From positions 186,001 through 250,000 of the forward strand of contig JADNRY010000022.1 in assembly GCA_015501585.1 (NCBI GenBank): DNA of 64,000 nt, in the 5' to 3' direction. Shown one piece after another: positions 11,208 to 21,735 of this stretch (position 1 is its first letter; the number at the start of each line of letters is the position of its first letter). The stretch is from Rhodocollybia butyracea (taxonomy: Eukaryota > Basidiomycota > Agaricomycetes > Agaricales > Omphalotaceae). The position numbers and the translations under genes were made by a program. The notes beneath the pieces were generated by a model that ran no database searches, was not told where the DNA came from, and was given only the letters and a program-made list of their open reading frames with translations.

Positions 11208-12215
11208 ATGCAGACCGCAGCTCTCATCTTTATTGCCGTAATGGCTGCATCTAACGTCCTGGCCCTGCCATTCAATAATCCCAAAGGTGATCAATTTCTT
11301 CACTACCATGGCACCGTCATGATTTACTAAGCGATCCCTGCTGTAACCTAGGAGTTGCATCCGCGCTCGTAGCTGTTGAACCATCGGTTGCTATTGCGTC
11401 GCCCCCGGCCCCATTGATTTTCGCCAAGGTTCAGTGGGATGCCGAGTAAGTTGAAGCTATCTACGAAATTTTGCCATCCTGTTCATTATTCTGATAGTGT
11501 TGAACCCGGCACCACAACTTCAGCAGCCCCCTGGGGAGCCGAGCGAGTGCCACTTTTCTCCTTAGTTCTACTGTATACTGAAGAATAATTTCTAGAAAGA
11601 GAGACGATTTGTCTTCCAGTATTGCCTCTTCTGCACCCGCAGCCTCGACAGCATTGAGTCCACAAATATTCGCAAAAGTCGCTTGGGAGGCCGAGTGGGT
11701 CCTACAACTTCAATCTAATATTATGCTGATTTTATTGTTCTAGGAAGCGAGATGATAGTTCTATCTCGCCAATGCCTGCGATTGTCAGCCCAGATATCTT
11801 CGCAAAGAAAGCTTGGGAGGCCGAGTGGGACCTACAACTTCAATCTGATATTATGCTAATCATATAGTTTTAGGAAGCGAGATGATAGCTCTACGCCAAT
11901 GCCTGCGATTGTCAGCCCAGATATCTTCGCAAAGAAAGCTTGGGAAGCCGAGTGGGTCCTATCAGCTCAATCTAATTTTATGCTCATCTCATTATTTCAG
12001 GAAACGAGATAATAGCCCTATCTCCTCAATTCCTGCGCTTGTCAGCCCAGATATCTTCGCAAAGAAAGCTTGGGGGGCCGAGTGGGTCCTATCAGCTCAA
12101 TCTAATTTTATGCTCATCTCATTATTTCAGGAAACGAGATAATAGCCCTATCTCCTCAATTCCTGCGCTTGTCAGCCCAGATATCTTCGCAAAGAAAGCT
12201 TGGGAGGCTGAATAA
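11208..12215 (+). CDS. Secreted Kex2-repeat precursor peptide (dikaritin/UstA-like RiPP candidate)
   Basis: Exons at 11208-11286, 11352-11445, 11498-11542, 11596-11694, 11744-11824, 11874-11951, 12001-12081 and 12131-12215 splice to 240 codons plus stop (225 if exon 3 is skipped). Residues 1-19 form a signal peptide (MQTAALIFIAVMAASNVLA). Then come six repeat units. Each ends in a block of the form FAK(K/V)xW(E/G/D)AE followed by KR, a Kex2 site; the last four share the core-like block SPDIFAKKAWEAE (one has WGAE). All internal introns after the first interrupt the same glutamate codon (phase 2), so one exon equals one unit. The layout of signal peptide, spacers and KR-bounded near-identical cores is that of UstA-type precursors, and a UstYa-like gene is next door. 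The repeats contain Phe and Trp but no Tyr, unlike ustiloxin or phomopsin cores. The start at 11208 is preferred because it begins the signal peptide; the in-frame ATG at 11175 would add 11 residues. Confidence 0.85.
11596..12215 (+). repeat. Tandem exon-intron repeats inside the precursor gene
   Basis: Five successive exons (99, 81, 78, 81 and 85 nt) alternate with introns of exactly 49 nt. Introns 4 and 5 resemble each other, and introns 6 and 7 are identical. The block 11952-12081 (intron 6 plus exon 7) is repeated at 12082-12211 with only two substitutions in the last dozen bases, so the most recent duplication copied an intron-plus-exon module of 130 bp. Confidence 0.9.
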
Positions 12216-13484
12216 GCTCTCAATCTGCTTGCTTTGGAGTTACTTCGCCGCTTCCGAGTATTTATTTAGATCGATTCAGTAGAGTATAATAGTCATCAGG
12301 TTCCATCATCGCTGTATTTGGTGTTCGTCCAAGGCTCTTGCCCAGTGAAAACTCTCTTCCACCATCCCAGCCATGGGATTCTTTGCTGAATTGGAGGTGG
12401 CTCAGTGTGCGATAGCACGCCAAGTCTGTTACTAAATCAGTTATCTTCAGTGTTGAGATACGTAATGTTGAAGGAAGCTGAAGGATTTCGAGATAGGGAT
12501 ATAGCTCGAGCTGCTTGCTCAGTGTCCCAGCGATGTCGGACTCGCTTAGAAACTAGTTCAAGTTGTATTTTGCGTTGCTGGCATACCGAAGAACAGCCGA
12601 AAACTTCCGAAGATACAGACTGTGTAAGTACGGCCGATGTTTTTCCCCAGCAACTTACGGAAAGCCAGGTGTGCTTGTTATCCAGTTCGGCACTTTTTCA
12701 CAATAAATTGAGGAAATGATAAGAAATCTTTTTAAACGCTGTTGGTACCTCTTGAGGTACCTGTTTTTTCTGGGCAATGTGAAGAATGTAGTTTGTGAGG
12801 GGGACATTAACGATGAATTTTTTGGGCCTATCATAAAAGGAGTAAGTTACAGTACTCGAAACTCCGAGGCTAAGGTCATTCCGCCTGCCAGCTTCTGATA
12901 AATGATTGGTATCAGTTGGGATGTTTACACAAATTGATGAGAACACGCTGTTGGGACTATAACCACCAGGGCATTTGAGATTGCGCACTTAGAGACTAGC
13001 AGAAGAGACACGAGTCACATCCTGCCAGGTTTCCGAGGGAAGGCAGGAGCCAAAAGCTATCTCAAAGGCATCGAAGAAGTCATCAAATGCTCATATTGCC
13101 GTTGATTAAACAAGTGAAGCAGTCGTTGCAGCTCTACAAGTATGACGCTCGAATATGGTGCATCTAGAGAAGAAGAAAGAGCAGCGGCCAATGAACATTT
13201 GAGCTATCGCCGACATACCATCACATTCAGGTTAGAGATGTCTTCTGGGCGCAAGATGTGGGGTGAGAAATCAATAATATCGTGTCCTTTGAGCTATTGA
13301 ACGGATCAAGCAGTAGCCAAGGTTTTGGGTTCATGGTTTTGGCTGGTTTTGGGCCAAGTTCCAACTGCTCGATCAGTGGCTGTGCTCGGTCAGGAGTGGG
13401 CGCTTATTCATTCTTTTGATCATTGCAACAAGTTCCTCACTGTGTTGATTTTTCCTTTCTTCCTCGTTCTGAATACGCGTCGAT
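12216..13484. other. Intergenic region without a recognised gene
   Basis: About 1.27 kb. The longest plus-strand frame (12405-12719, 104 codons) has no recognisable domain. The stretch should contain the precursor's 3' untranslated region and the ALG10 promoter. Confidence 0.4.
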
Positions 13485-15287
13485 ATGTCGGTCTCGTATA
13501 TAGCCTACTGTGGCATTTGCGTGTCTGTGTTGAAAGAGCTTAACAACATTGTTGATGAGCCTTACATGGTAACGTGGCTCCCTCTTAATTCGTTGTCGAG
13601 CTTCATATTCTGGTGTTTTAGGATGAACCTTTTCATATTCCACAAGCGCAAGCATACTGTCAGGGAGACTTCGCATTCTGGGACCCCAAAATTACAACTC
13701 CTCCTGGACTGTACGTTTTAGCACTTATACTTTGATAACAACGGTACCTTAACGATTATTTCAATGTCAGCTATATCATGAGCCTGGTGTTCAAACGTAT
13801 CTTTATGTTTAAATGCTCTCTGCCTATGCTACGTCTCACTACTGCACTGACCCTTCTCGCACTTCCAATTGCACTCACGCGTCTTTCATGTTTCTATCAA
13901 CGGATACGTCCTCCTCCGCTTTTAAATCCAGTCCCAGTATCCATCGTTCTGAGCACGTTCCCGATCGCTTGGTTCTTCGGGTTCTTGTACTACACGGAAG
14001 TACCGAGTTTGATCTTTGTTATCGCAACCGTTGTCGCAGCAGGTGATGACCGGCATTGGCTGGCAGCTTTGGTACGTCGTTCAACGTGACTGGAATCATG
14101 CACGCTCAAATGACATGGAGAGGTTAATAGTTAGGCCTTCTCAGTTGTACTTTCCGTCAAACAAATGTTATCTGGACACTTTACGCCTATGCGACAAGTC
14201 AATTAATATATCTGAAATACCGTCGACCTAGGGCAGGCTCACAGGAAGTTCATAAACTTCATGATCCCCCTGCCGATCAAGCTGGTCTTGGTGTGCCGCT
14301 TTGTTGATCCATCTTTTGTCGAACTAAAATTTGGTATCAGTTGACCTATACAAATCTGTGCTCTCTCTGCCTGGTGTTCTACCGGACATTGTGTCAGCTT
14401 TTGTACCTTATGCCCTGGTATTGGCGGTGTTTTCTTCCTTTGTGGTTTGGAACGGAGGCATTGTACTCGGTTTGCTGTCTTTTTTCCCGCAGACCTGCTT
14501 TGTGTTGACCCACATTTTTCAGGGGACAAGTCTAACCACATTCCTGTTCTGCATGTGCCTCAGTTTTACTACTTTTTTGCCTTTTCAACTGCGTTCGGCT
14601 GGCCTGTCCTTATAAGTGGAGACGGTGGCATCATGGCTCTGCTGCGAAACACATACGAACGCACATTTGGCTCTAAATTGTATGCTTTCGTTCTCCGTTG
14701 ACAGGGCATTTCTCACTTTCTCGCACACACAAGTCGTTCGATGATCACTGCGGTGATTTTGGCTGCAATGCTCCTCACTGTCAAGCTCTACACGTTCGTT
14801 GCACTATTTTTCTGGAATACCGCACTGGACTAAAATCCACTCTCAGAATCCATCATCCCTTCTTGCTCTCCGACAACCGCCATTATACCTTCTACGTTTG
14901 GCATAGAATATACATGCTTCACTGGATAGCGCCGTACCTTCTAGTGCCGGCGTACCTTGCCTGTGCATGTGCATGGTTCTTGCGTGTCGGTGCGTTATTC
15001 CAGGCATTACGTTTGTGTTGATTCTGATCTCGCAGCGAGAAGGTAATGAGCAGAGCATGCTTCAAACTATGGCAATTCCCTTATTTACTCTGGTGACACT
15101 CTTGCCAACCCCCCTGCTTGAACCAAGGTATTTTTTGATTCCATACTTGCTCATGAGGATACAGATCGTAAATGTGCCCTCATGGGCCCTGGTTTTGGAG
15201 GGCATGTGGTACGCCGCGATCAACTTCGTGACAATGGGTGTATTTCTATATCTTCCCAGAGAGGGAGTAGGTAGATTTATGTGGTAG
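13485..15287 (+). CDS. ALG10: Dol-P-Glc alpha-1,2-glucosyltransferase ALG10 (DIE2/ALG10 family)
   Basis: ER membrane enzyme that adds the third, terminal glucose to the dolichol-linked N-glycan precursor. The first exon ([19 protein letters not shown]) leads into the family's lumenal catalytic loop, seen as DEPYM joined to [15 protein letters not shown] and [12 protein letters not shown]. Later exons give [55 protein letters not shown] joined across an intron, [31 protein letters not shown] and [16 protein letters not shown], all typical of ALG10. It ends GRFMW with a stop at 15285-15287. Introns are short GT-AG with compatible phases, except for one junction (about 14605-14703, after AFGW) that I could not settle. 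Many hydrophobic segments fit the expected multi-pass topology. It is a housekeeping gene, probably unrelated to the peptide locus. Confidence 0.9.
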
Positions 15288-15469
15288 GACTACCCAATGT
15301 GAACATGTGACACCATTTAAATAAGCGCTCAACTTCAACTTGAACCATAAATATCCCTTTTGATTCCTCTAATTACCTACGACAGTCGCGACATTCATTG
15401 GTCAGTGAACTCACAAACGGAACAAGCTCGAAACCCTATCTCCTCACCTGTATCTCTGTTCGCCAGATT

Positions 15470-17581
15470 ATGTCCGACAACAGTGGCTCGCGAGCAAAAC
15501 CCTCTACTCGAAGCTCGATTCGACAAAGCTTAAACTTTGCCTCAGTTGGCAAGGCATTTGCAGATGTCATGAATAAAGGCAGCGAGCATGACAGAGTGGC
15601 TAAAAAGACTGGAAAAGATTCGCATAGATCAAGTGGAATTGGTACGAAGCCACGAGCCTCGCTGGATTCCAGGCTTTCTCCTCCTCCTACCAAACGTTCA
15701 CGTACACCCGACTCGAAAACTATAACCGCACGTAGAAGGAGCTCGCTTGCCCCTGGGTCAATTTCTAGCCGAAACTCGACAGATGATTCTTCGACTGTCC
15801 CACCGAGAGTTACACCACAATCTACACTTCCAGCGCGGTCTTCAGCGCTTAGACCACGTCCTGGTAGCTCGTCCAATCTTCCAAAATACAGACCGAAATC
15901 CATAGTAGCCGAGAACGAGAAGAAACCAAGTTCTCCTGGATTGGCTGGTTCCAGAAAACGAACTTCGACCTCCTCCGACGAGGACAAAGCGTCGTCTGGT
16001 GACACCGCAGTTGAGAATACTCCGCAGGAAAAGGTATCACGACCTATCAGCCCATTACCCCATCGCGCAAATGCAACCAAGGTTGTACCAGCCAAAGCTA
16101 AGCCCGATACTTCTAAACCCAACACCCCTTCTTCGGTCAGGAAAGCTTCTCCAACCCGACTGCTAAAACCTGTGGCCACTAACCCCCGACCCCCCTCCTC
16201 CTCGTCTTCCTCATCATCCTTTTCACCTCGGACACCCAAAGCATCGCCAGAGAAGGGTGCGAAGGTTCCCCGCTCTGCTAAAACGCAAGATAGTCGCGTT
16301 TCTGATTCTTCAGAAGGCTCATCTCACTCTGCACTTGCTGAATCGCCCCTTGTTCGACATGTACGGCAGAGGTCGAAAACAGAAACTCCTCCTGCACATG
16401 CGGGAAATATGTCCCACATATCTGAAGCTAACAGTGATGACGAAGAAGAGGATGTAGGCATGCTGTTGGCACCAATAGCGACACCCGGCGCGCCTACGCC
16501 TGCGATGCCCAGGTTGCAAACCCTGCGTAATCGTGCGAGACTTGCGCCAACCACTCCTTCTAAACCACCTCTCCCAATTCATTTCGATCCACCTCAGGCC
16601 TCTTCAACGCCGCCCAGAAACCAAGAAAGCCCTTCTTTTCTACGACCTAGCCCTTCGCCAGGTAGCGATCGCAGTCTCCGTGGCGGCTCGATTTTGTCTT
16701 GGGAGCAGCTTGCATCAGAGGCTTCGAGGACGATTCCTGTTGATGAATTAGGGACATTGCTCTCTGATATGGCAGCCCCGTTCCAACCAGACCCTTTATC
16801 ACCGATGCATACTGGAAACGGGGGGTCGATGCATTTGGGCGTACACATGCCTTCGAGTCCAACTCTAAGTGCATTTAATTCGCCCAGTGGATATGGCTCG
16901 ATCTCGCAGGTACTGTTGCCGAATGTAACTCCATCACCGGCTCCTCCTTCTCGGTTCTCGCAGAGACAAAGTAAGGATACCGAGGGACCGGGCGTTGATA
17001 CTGCTATTGCCACTCTGCTCCGTTTGCAGCTGTCGTCAGCGGAGAATACGGCTAAGGAACGGCTGATCAGATTACAGGAGTTAGAAGAAGAGCTGCATAA
17101 CCTAAAACAGATGCGCGCGCACGAAACCGAAGTGTTATCTCAGCAAGTATCAATTCTCGAGTCACAGCTCAAGACCAGTCTTGAATCTCGAGAACGATCA
17201 GAAGGGGAGCAATCTGCGTATACGGCGTCACTGGAAGAAAAGCTACGACACGCGCAATTGCAACATGATCAGGCCGTCCACGAGGCAGCTGAAAATGCAT
17301 ACAAACATTCAAATGCGTCATGGCAGTCGACTTTGGAGTCGCGGAGTCGCAAGATGAATGCGATGTGTGTTGCTTCGCTGGCTGCGCGAGAGTGGAGAGG
17401 TGTTCAGGAACAATGCATGAATGAGCTAGATGTTTTGGCGGCTGATCGGGAAACGTTGAATCTGCTCCTTGGAGAACTGGATCTAGCTAGACGGAATATG
17501 ACGATGGTATGAATCAGTAAGGCAAGGTGTTTCTCTTTCCTTCGCAATGTTATCTGACTCAATAGCTGCAGACTATTTGAG
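15470..17581 (+). CDS. Ser/Pro-rich disordered protein with C-terminal coiled coil
   Basis: A long open exon. The likely start is the ATG at 15470 (MSDNSGSRAKPSTRSS); the frame is also open from an ATG at 15398. About 520 residues of low-complexity Ser/Pro/Thr/Arg-rich sequence follow, with acidic NSDDEEEDVG and many SP/TP sites that suit proline-directed kinases. From about residue 535 on there is a heptad-rich helix (RLQLSSAENTAKERLIRLQE...), continuing about 150 residues and predicted as a coiled coil. The long exon reaches a stop at 17512, but a donor at about 17507 and an acceptor near 17566 would replace the last residues with LQTI and end at 17581. I do not recognise a family; it looks like a basidiomycete-specific cytoskeletal or scaffold protein, which is inference from composition only. 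Confidence 0.75.
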
Positions 17582-17704
17582 CTCGTGTTGTTTGTATATA
17601 CCTGGCATTGTTGTTATACCTGTAATCCCGTCTTGACCTGCAATATTTGGATGTATATAATATAATATTCTAGTACGAAATAAGCGCTCGTTCTCTCCGA
17701 CTTC

Positions 17705-19080
17705 ATGCTTCAAGATGTACCTTCACCATCGTCACCCTCTCTGAATTTCCGGAGCAAACTAGCCACCCTCATCTCTCCTCTCAAACGTGTCCGACCCAGA
17801 GTTCCATTTTTTCGTCTGGCAGCTCACCGAATACCGACGTTATGGGGATTGTATAAAGGGCTTTTGCGCACTGCGCCCACAGAAAATGTGCGTTTCTTAT
17901 GCCAAAAGCTCATCTTCTAGCTGAGGATGGATAAGCGTAGATACATCAACACATAAGGATCTGGTTCAGGAAAAACCATCACATTACTGGAACAGATAGG
18001 ACGATCCGGGAACTACAAAAAGGTTACAAGGTTTGCTTCACTTGACTCTTTGATATTCAGCGAAAATTTAAGCCCTTTTAATAGTGGCTTGAAACATTCG
18101 AGCGAGCTCAGTCCGGGGACACTAAAACTCAAGCTCTTCTCCAGCGTTATGACCGATTTCTTCAACTGAAGGCTGAAAAGGCTGAATGGAAAATGCTTGC
18201 TCGAAAAGAAATGGTACGTCGATACCTACGATTTTATTACAATCGCTGATAATAACACTCAGGAATGGATCCAACGAATGAAAAATCGACCCATTGTCAC
18301 TGGAGGCCTGATACATCCTACGCTGTACAATCCCCCGTTACCACGTTTGAGACCTCAACCTATGGCCATCAGTCGGATTATTGCAAAACGCATAAAGCAG
18401 AGAACAAGACGGTTCATGAGAATGGAAGACCTGGCACAAATGAAGGATATGGTACGTAGAGAACAGGATATGGAACGAGAGCTCCTGGAAGCTGGAGTCC
18501 CGTTTGAACCTATGTACTTTGGAAGTGATAAACAAGATAGTTGGCGTGGGTACATCCTTTTCACTAACGAAAACGGTACTAAACACCTCACTTTTACCTA
18601 GTTCAACCGATCAACGAGGCCTCCCGTGATATCTATGAAAGCGTCAAGCGCAGCGCTGAACGCAACCTCCGTCCCTTTCCGGAGTCTCTTCTCAACCTAG
18701 TCCGTGAGGCTCGCCGGAACAAAATCGCGAACAAGACAAAGGAACGGGAACGAGAACGTCGTGGGGAGATTTTGAATCGAACGAGAAAACGTTGGAGGAA
18801 AAACTTGACTCCACATTTACTGAGTACTTTATCGAAAGAAAAGATAAGAGAAGAGTTGATTGTACAACGGAGTGTTGCTGAGGTGGGATATGTTGGTCTG
18901 TTGAAGAAAAGAAAAGGTTGGAAGTTGAGGGAGCCAAAAGAAAAGGTTGAAGGGAAGGAGTGGAGTGTTGAAGATGCAGAGTGGATTGGGAAAGAGGATA
19001 GGGAAGCTGCTAAAAAGGTTCTACTTGTGATCCAAGAGGAAAATGCGAGGCGAAGAGCGAATAAAGAACCTGAAGAGTAA
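17705..19080 (+). CDS. LYR-motif (complex 1 LYR family) protein
   Basis: Multi-exon gene. Exon 1 (MLQDVPSPSSPSLNF...) is basic and ends IPTLWGLYKGLLRTAPTEN, the L-Y-K/R helix of LYR proteins. The next exon reads IHQHIRIWFRKNHHITGT and RTIRELQKGYK, the next WLETFERAQSGDTKTQ and the next WIQRMKNRPIVTGGL, leading into a long charged helical region. After another intron comes LQPINEASRDIYESVKRS, and the gene ends NKEPEE with a TAA at 19078-19080. All junctions are phase-compatible, so the gene looks intact. LYR proteins work in mitochondria as subunits or assembly factors of respiratory complexes, Fe-S delivery or the mitoribosome. The long, Lys/Arg-rich C-terminal half exceeds the minimal LYR domain and is not diagnostic. 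A decayed copy of its 3' end lies at 21.7-22.2 kb. Confidence 0.8.
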
Positions 19081-19142
19081 TCGTAGTTACTTCTAAGTTC
19101 AAAGGGCGGTTATACATATCAGGGTTTGACACAAGATGTTGT

Positions 19143-19229
19143 GCATTAATGTGGTAGTGGATATGGATATGATTAGAGATAGAGCTTAGATGTCTTGATC
19201 CGCCGGGGGTTTGATTCCCTCTCAATGCA
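19143..19229 (+). pseudogene. Decayed tRNA-Gly(GCC) copy
   Basis: Both acceptor halves (GCATTAA ... CAATGCA) and the T-arm (CCGGGGGTTTGATTCCC) of the repeated tRNA-Gly are recognisable, but the D-arm and anticodon arm are scrambled, no GCC anticodon can be placed, and the B box has C changed to T. It sits just after the LYR gene, as the intact plus-strand copy at 22259 sits after the LYR fragment. Confidence 0.75.
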
Positions 19230-19493
19230 GTTCTTTGTCTCCAGTAGTATGTTGGCTATATTTTTCTTGGGCCTGGTTCCATGATTGACCCCTGAAGGGA
19301 TGATGGAGGGGGGCGACAGAAAAGCCGTCAGGAACTATGGCACAATGCCTGGTAAACAGTCCAAGCTCCCAAACCGATGAGGCCCTGACTCAAGCCAAAA
19401 AAAATTGGATAGAAACTTAATCAGAGTAGGAGGTTGCTTCATTGAACCGTGAACGGCCTGTATGCTTTCTCACGAGTCTTTGTTCGCTCCTCC

Positions 19494-21588
19494 ATGTCAG
19501 AAACTGAGCTACTTCAAACTGATGTCCTTCCCTCCGTGTCAGAAACTGAACCACTTCAAACTGATGACGGTAAACTATTCGATGATTGTCTCAAGGATTG
19601 ATTTTAATGAAGCAAGCACTTTGAATACCTTAATTCCCTCATCCGTGCTGGAGGCACAATCACAATTAAAGTAAAGATAACTCAAACCCTTGTTGGAGTG
19701 ATCTCGGATGGACTGGATTTTTTTCTGCGAACGGGTCGACGTCCCCACTACCTAGCTTTGTGCAAGCATTTCGCAACAAGATGGCAAGAATCTTACATCA
19801 GAAGGTAACACCGATTTGTTCAGCTCTAAAAAATATGATCTGACGCGTCCGATTCTGGATGTAGAACCAACTTTTGCTTGAGAGCTTTCCTGAGTACTCC
19901 TCCGTCTGCAAATATTTCACATTTCGTGATACCGTCGGGGACGACCCATGCGACCGTAACTTGGAGTCGTACAAGAAAGAAGCTTTTCATTATGCCAAAT
20001 TAATGAATTCGGGGACTGACAGAACTGTTTTTGACTGCTCCTAAGCTCATATCTGGAGGACTTTTTTTGCCGGTATTATGGAAACCATCTTGGTAAACAA
20101 AAATGCAAGATACATATCGTTGTATGTTCCCATTTTTCTCTAGAACGATTATTGATTCTGGTTTATCGTAGTTTGTGGTCTCAGAAGTGGCCTTTTAATT
20201 TCTGTTATGTCACTAAGCAGGCAACTAGCATCAAAATTTCGACGCCAAACTCTGATTTCAGCTTTTGGCGAGAAGGCGCTCCCCTAGTAATCAGTGAAAT
20301 CTACTCTGACCCTGGTGATGATTCTGCGGGGATGTTATTACAAGCAGTTTATCTAGTCAAACTCCAACATGCATTAAACCCAAACATGGATGTTGTTTTC
20401 CCAGCTCTCTACATCGGGGGGCCTGACGCATTCGAAGCAATAATCTTTTATGTATACATAGATAAGAGGGCGACAGCTTCGGACCAAGCTGTGTGGTTAA
20501 TTCTCATCTTTATACACTATCAATCAGCTTTTTTGACAAACCTCTAGATCCACTACTACGAAGAGAGATACGACCTCACCGCCATGGAAGAGCGCTTCGA
20601 TCTACTTGTTCACCTCTATAACATCGTAGATAGGGACCCAGATTGGAAGAAGGAATACCAGCTCCTCTCAAGCCGCATGTTTCTGCTTAAAACCAGCCAG
20701 GATGGCTCAACGTCTCCAAGTGCTTCTCAAATCACGTTAAAGCGTAAAAGATCGCAAAACGATGACTTCGGAAGGTCGACATCTTCAAAGGGATCGCAAG
20801 ACGATGACTGGGGAACCTTCACCGAACTCACGAAAGCTCTAGCCAGAGAGAAAGAAATGCTCGCTTTGAAGTCTCGGGGGTTCGTGAACCTTGGAGTGTA
20901 AAGGTAGGTGTTCATTCTGCTGAAACTTTCGCCTGCTGACAGTGTTTTAGAACGATTCTTATGTATTCCGGGCTTCGACGTCACATCCTTCGAAGCTAGT
21001 GTTGTCAAAAGAGTTGCTCGCGATGCACAGGAACATAAAATTCTTTTACAATGTCACCAACTTCATGTGCCAAATATCGTTCCCCTGGTTGACACCATAC
21101 CAGTCGAAGACACAGATGGTCTCTTCATCGTCATGCCATGCTTATCCGTACTTGAACATGCCTTTTTAGGCGATGACAAGCTTCCAAAACAGCTGTACAG
21201 AATGAGTCAAGAACTTGCTCAAGGTGTCGCCCACCTGCATTCACTGGGAGTAGCTCATTTAGATCTCAGGCCCTTCAATATTGGGTTTGATCAGGACTAC
21301 TCGCTCCGGATCTTTGACTTTGGGCTTTCTGAGACGGTCAGTAGTGAAGATGACCTGATCACTGGTGCGCGGGGCCACCCTAACTATATGGCACCAGAAC
21401 AGAGCTTGGATGGTCCATATAGGCCACTTCTAGCAGATCACTGGGCTTGCGGGATGATATTCCAGGATATGTCTGTCTGTGTGTTTGATGAAGCTCAAAA
21501 ATCAGCCTTGCGTTCATTTTCGCGTAAGCTAATGGCAGTGCAGCCGGTCCAGAGGCCATCGCTGGATGAATGGCTGAAGAAGGATTGA
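19494..21588 (+). CDS. Protein kinase-like protein with possible nuclease-like N-terminal region
   Basis: The likely start at 19494 gives MSETELLQTD followed by a second copy of the same repeat, SETEPLQTD. Several small exons follow (RTGRRPHYLALCKHFATRWQE is one), then NSDFSFWREGAPLVISEIYSD and MLLQAVYLVKLQHAL. The string E-I-Y-S after a hydrophobic run resembles the E-x-x-S/K core of PD-(D/E)XK-type nucleases that occur fused to kinases in fungal Crinkler-like proteins; this is a weak inference. A splice joins DQA to IHYYEERYDLTAMEE, and one more joins NLGV to VLERFLCIPGFD. The kinase part has the catalytic loop HLDLRPFN (HLD for HRD) and IFDFG, then NYMAPEQ and WACGMIF, ending EWLKKD. A clear glycine-rich loop is not visible, so activity is uncertain. 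The gene lies between the LYR gene and its decayed copy. Confidence 0.72.
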
Positions 21589-21735
21589 TAGAGCTTTTGG
21601 TTGACACCTGCTTGTTATCGTGTTTTTTGGACTCGGATCTTCTGTAGGCATTTACTAGTTTACTCAAGCAAAGATTGGGAGTATTGCATTTTTTTTGACA
21701 GTCTCGCATGCTAGAATTCTTGAGAGCGAAGAAAC

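Noticed and set aside
11882..12142. A single open frame of 86 codons through two repeat exons and their intron
   Set aside because: It reads through identical 49-nt GT-AG introns and is in a different frame from the KR repeat units, which splice consistently along the whole gene.
11208..12215. Alpha-factor-type mating pheromone precursor
   Set aside because: KR and EAE resemble alpha-factor spacers, but basidiomycete pheromones are short CaaX-type lipopeptides, the order here is EAE before KR, and the neighbour is a UstYa-like oxidase. It cannot be fully excluded.
12405..12719. 104-codon frame with a faint helix-turn-helix look (AEGFRDRDIARAAC)
   Set aside because: No second conserved segment, no neighbouring exons and no inverted repeats; too weak to call a transposase remnant.
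15436..16239. 267-codon open frame on the minus strand
   Set aside because: Antisense shadow of the Ser/Pro-rich gene; its composition simply mirrors the opposite strand and it has no domain.
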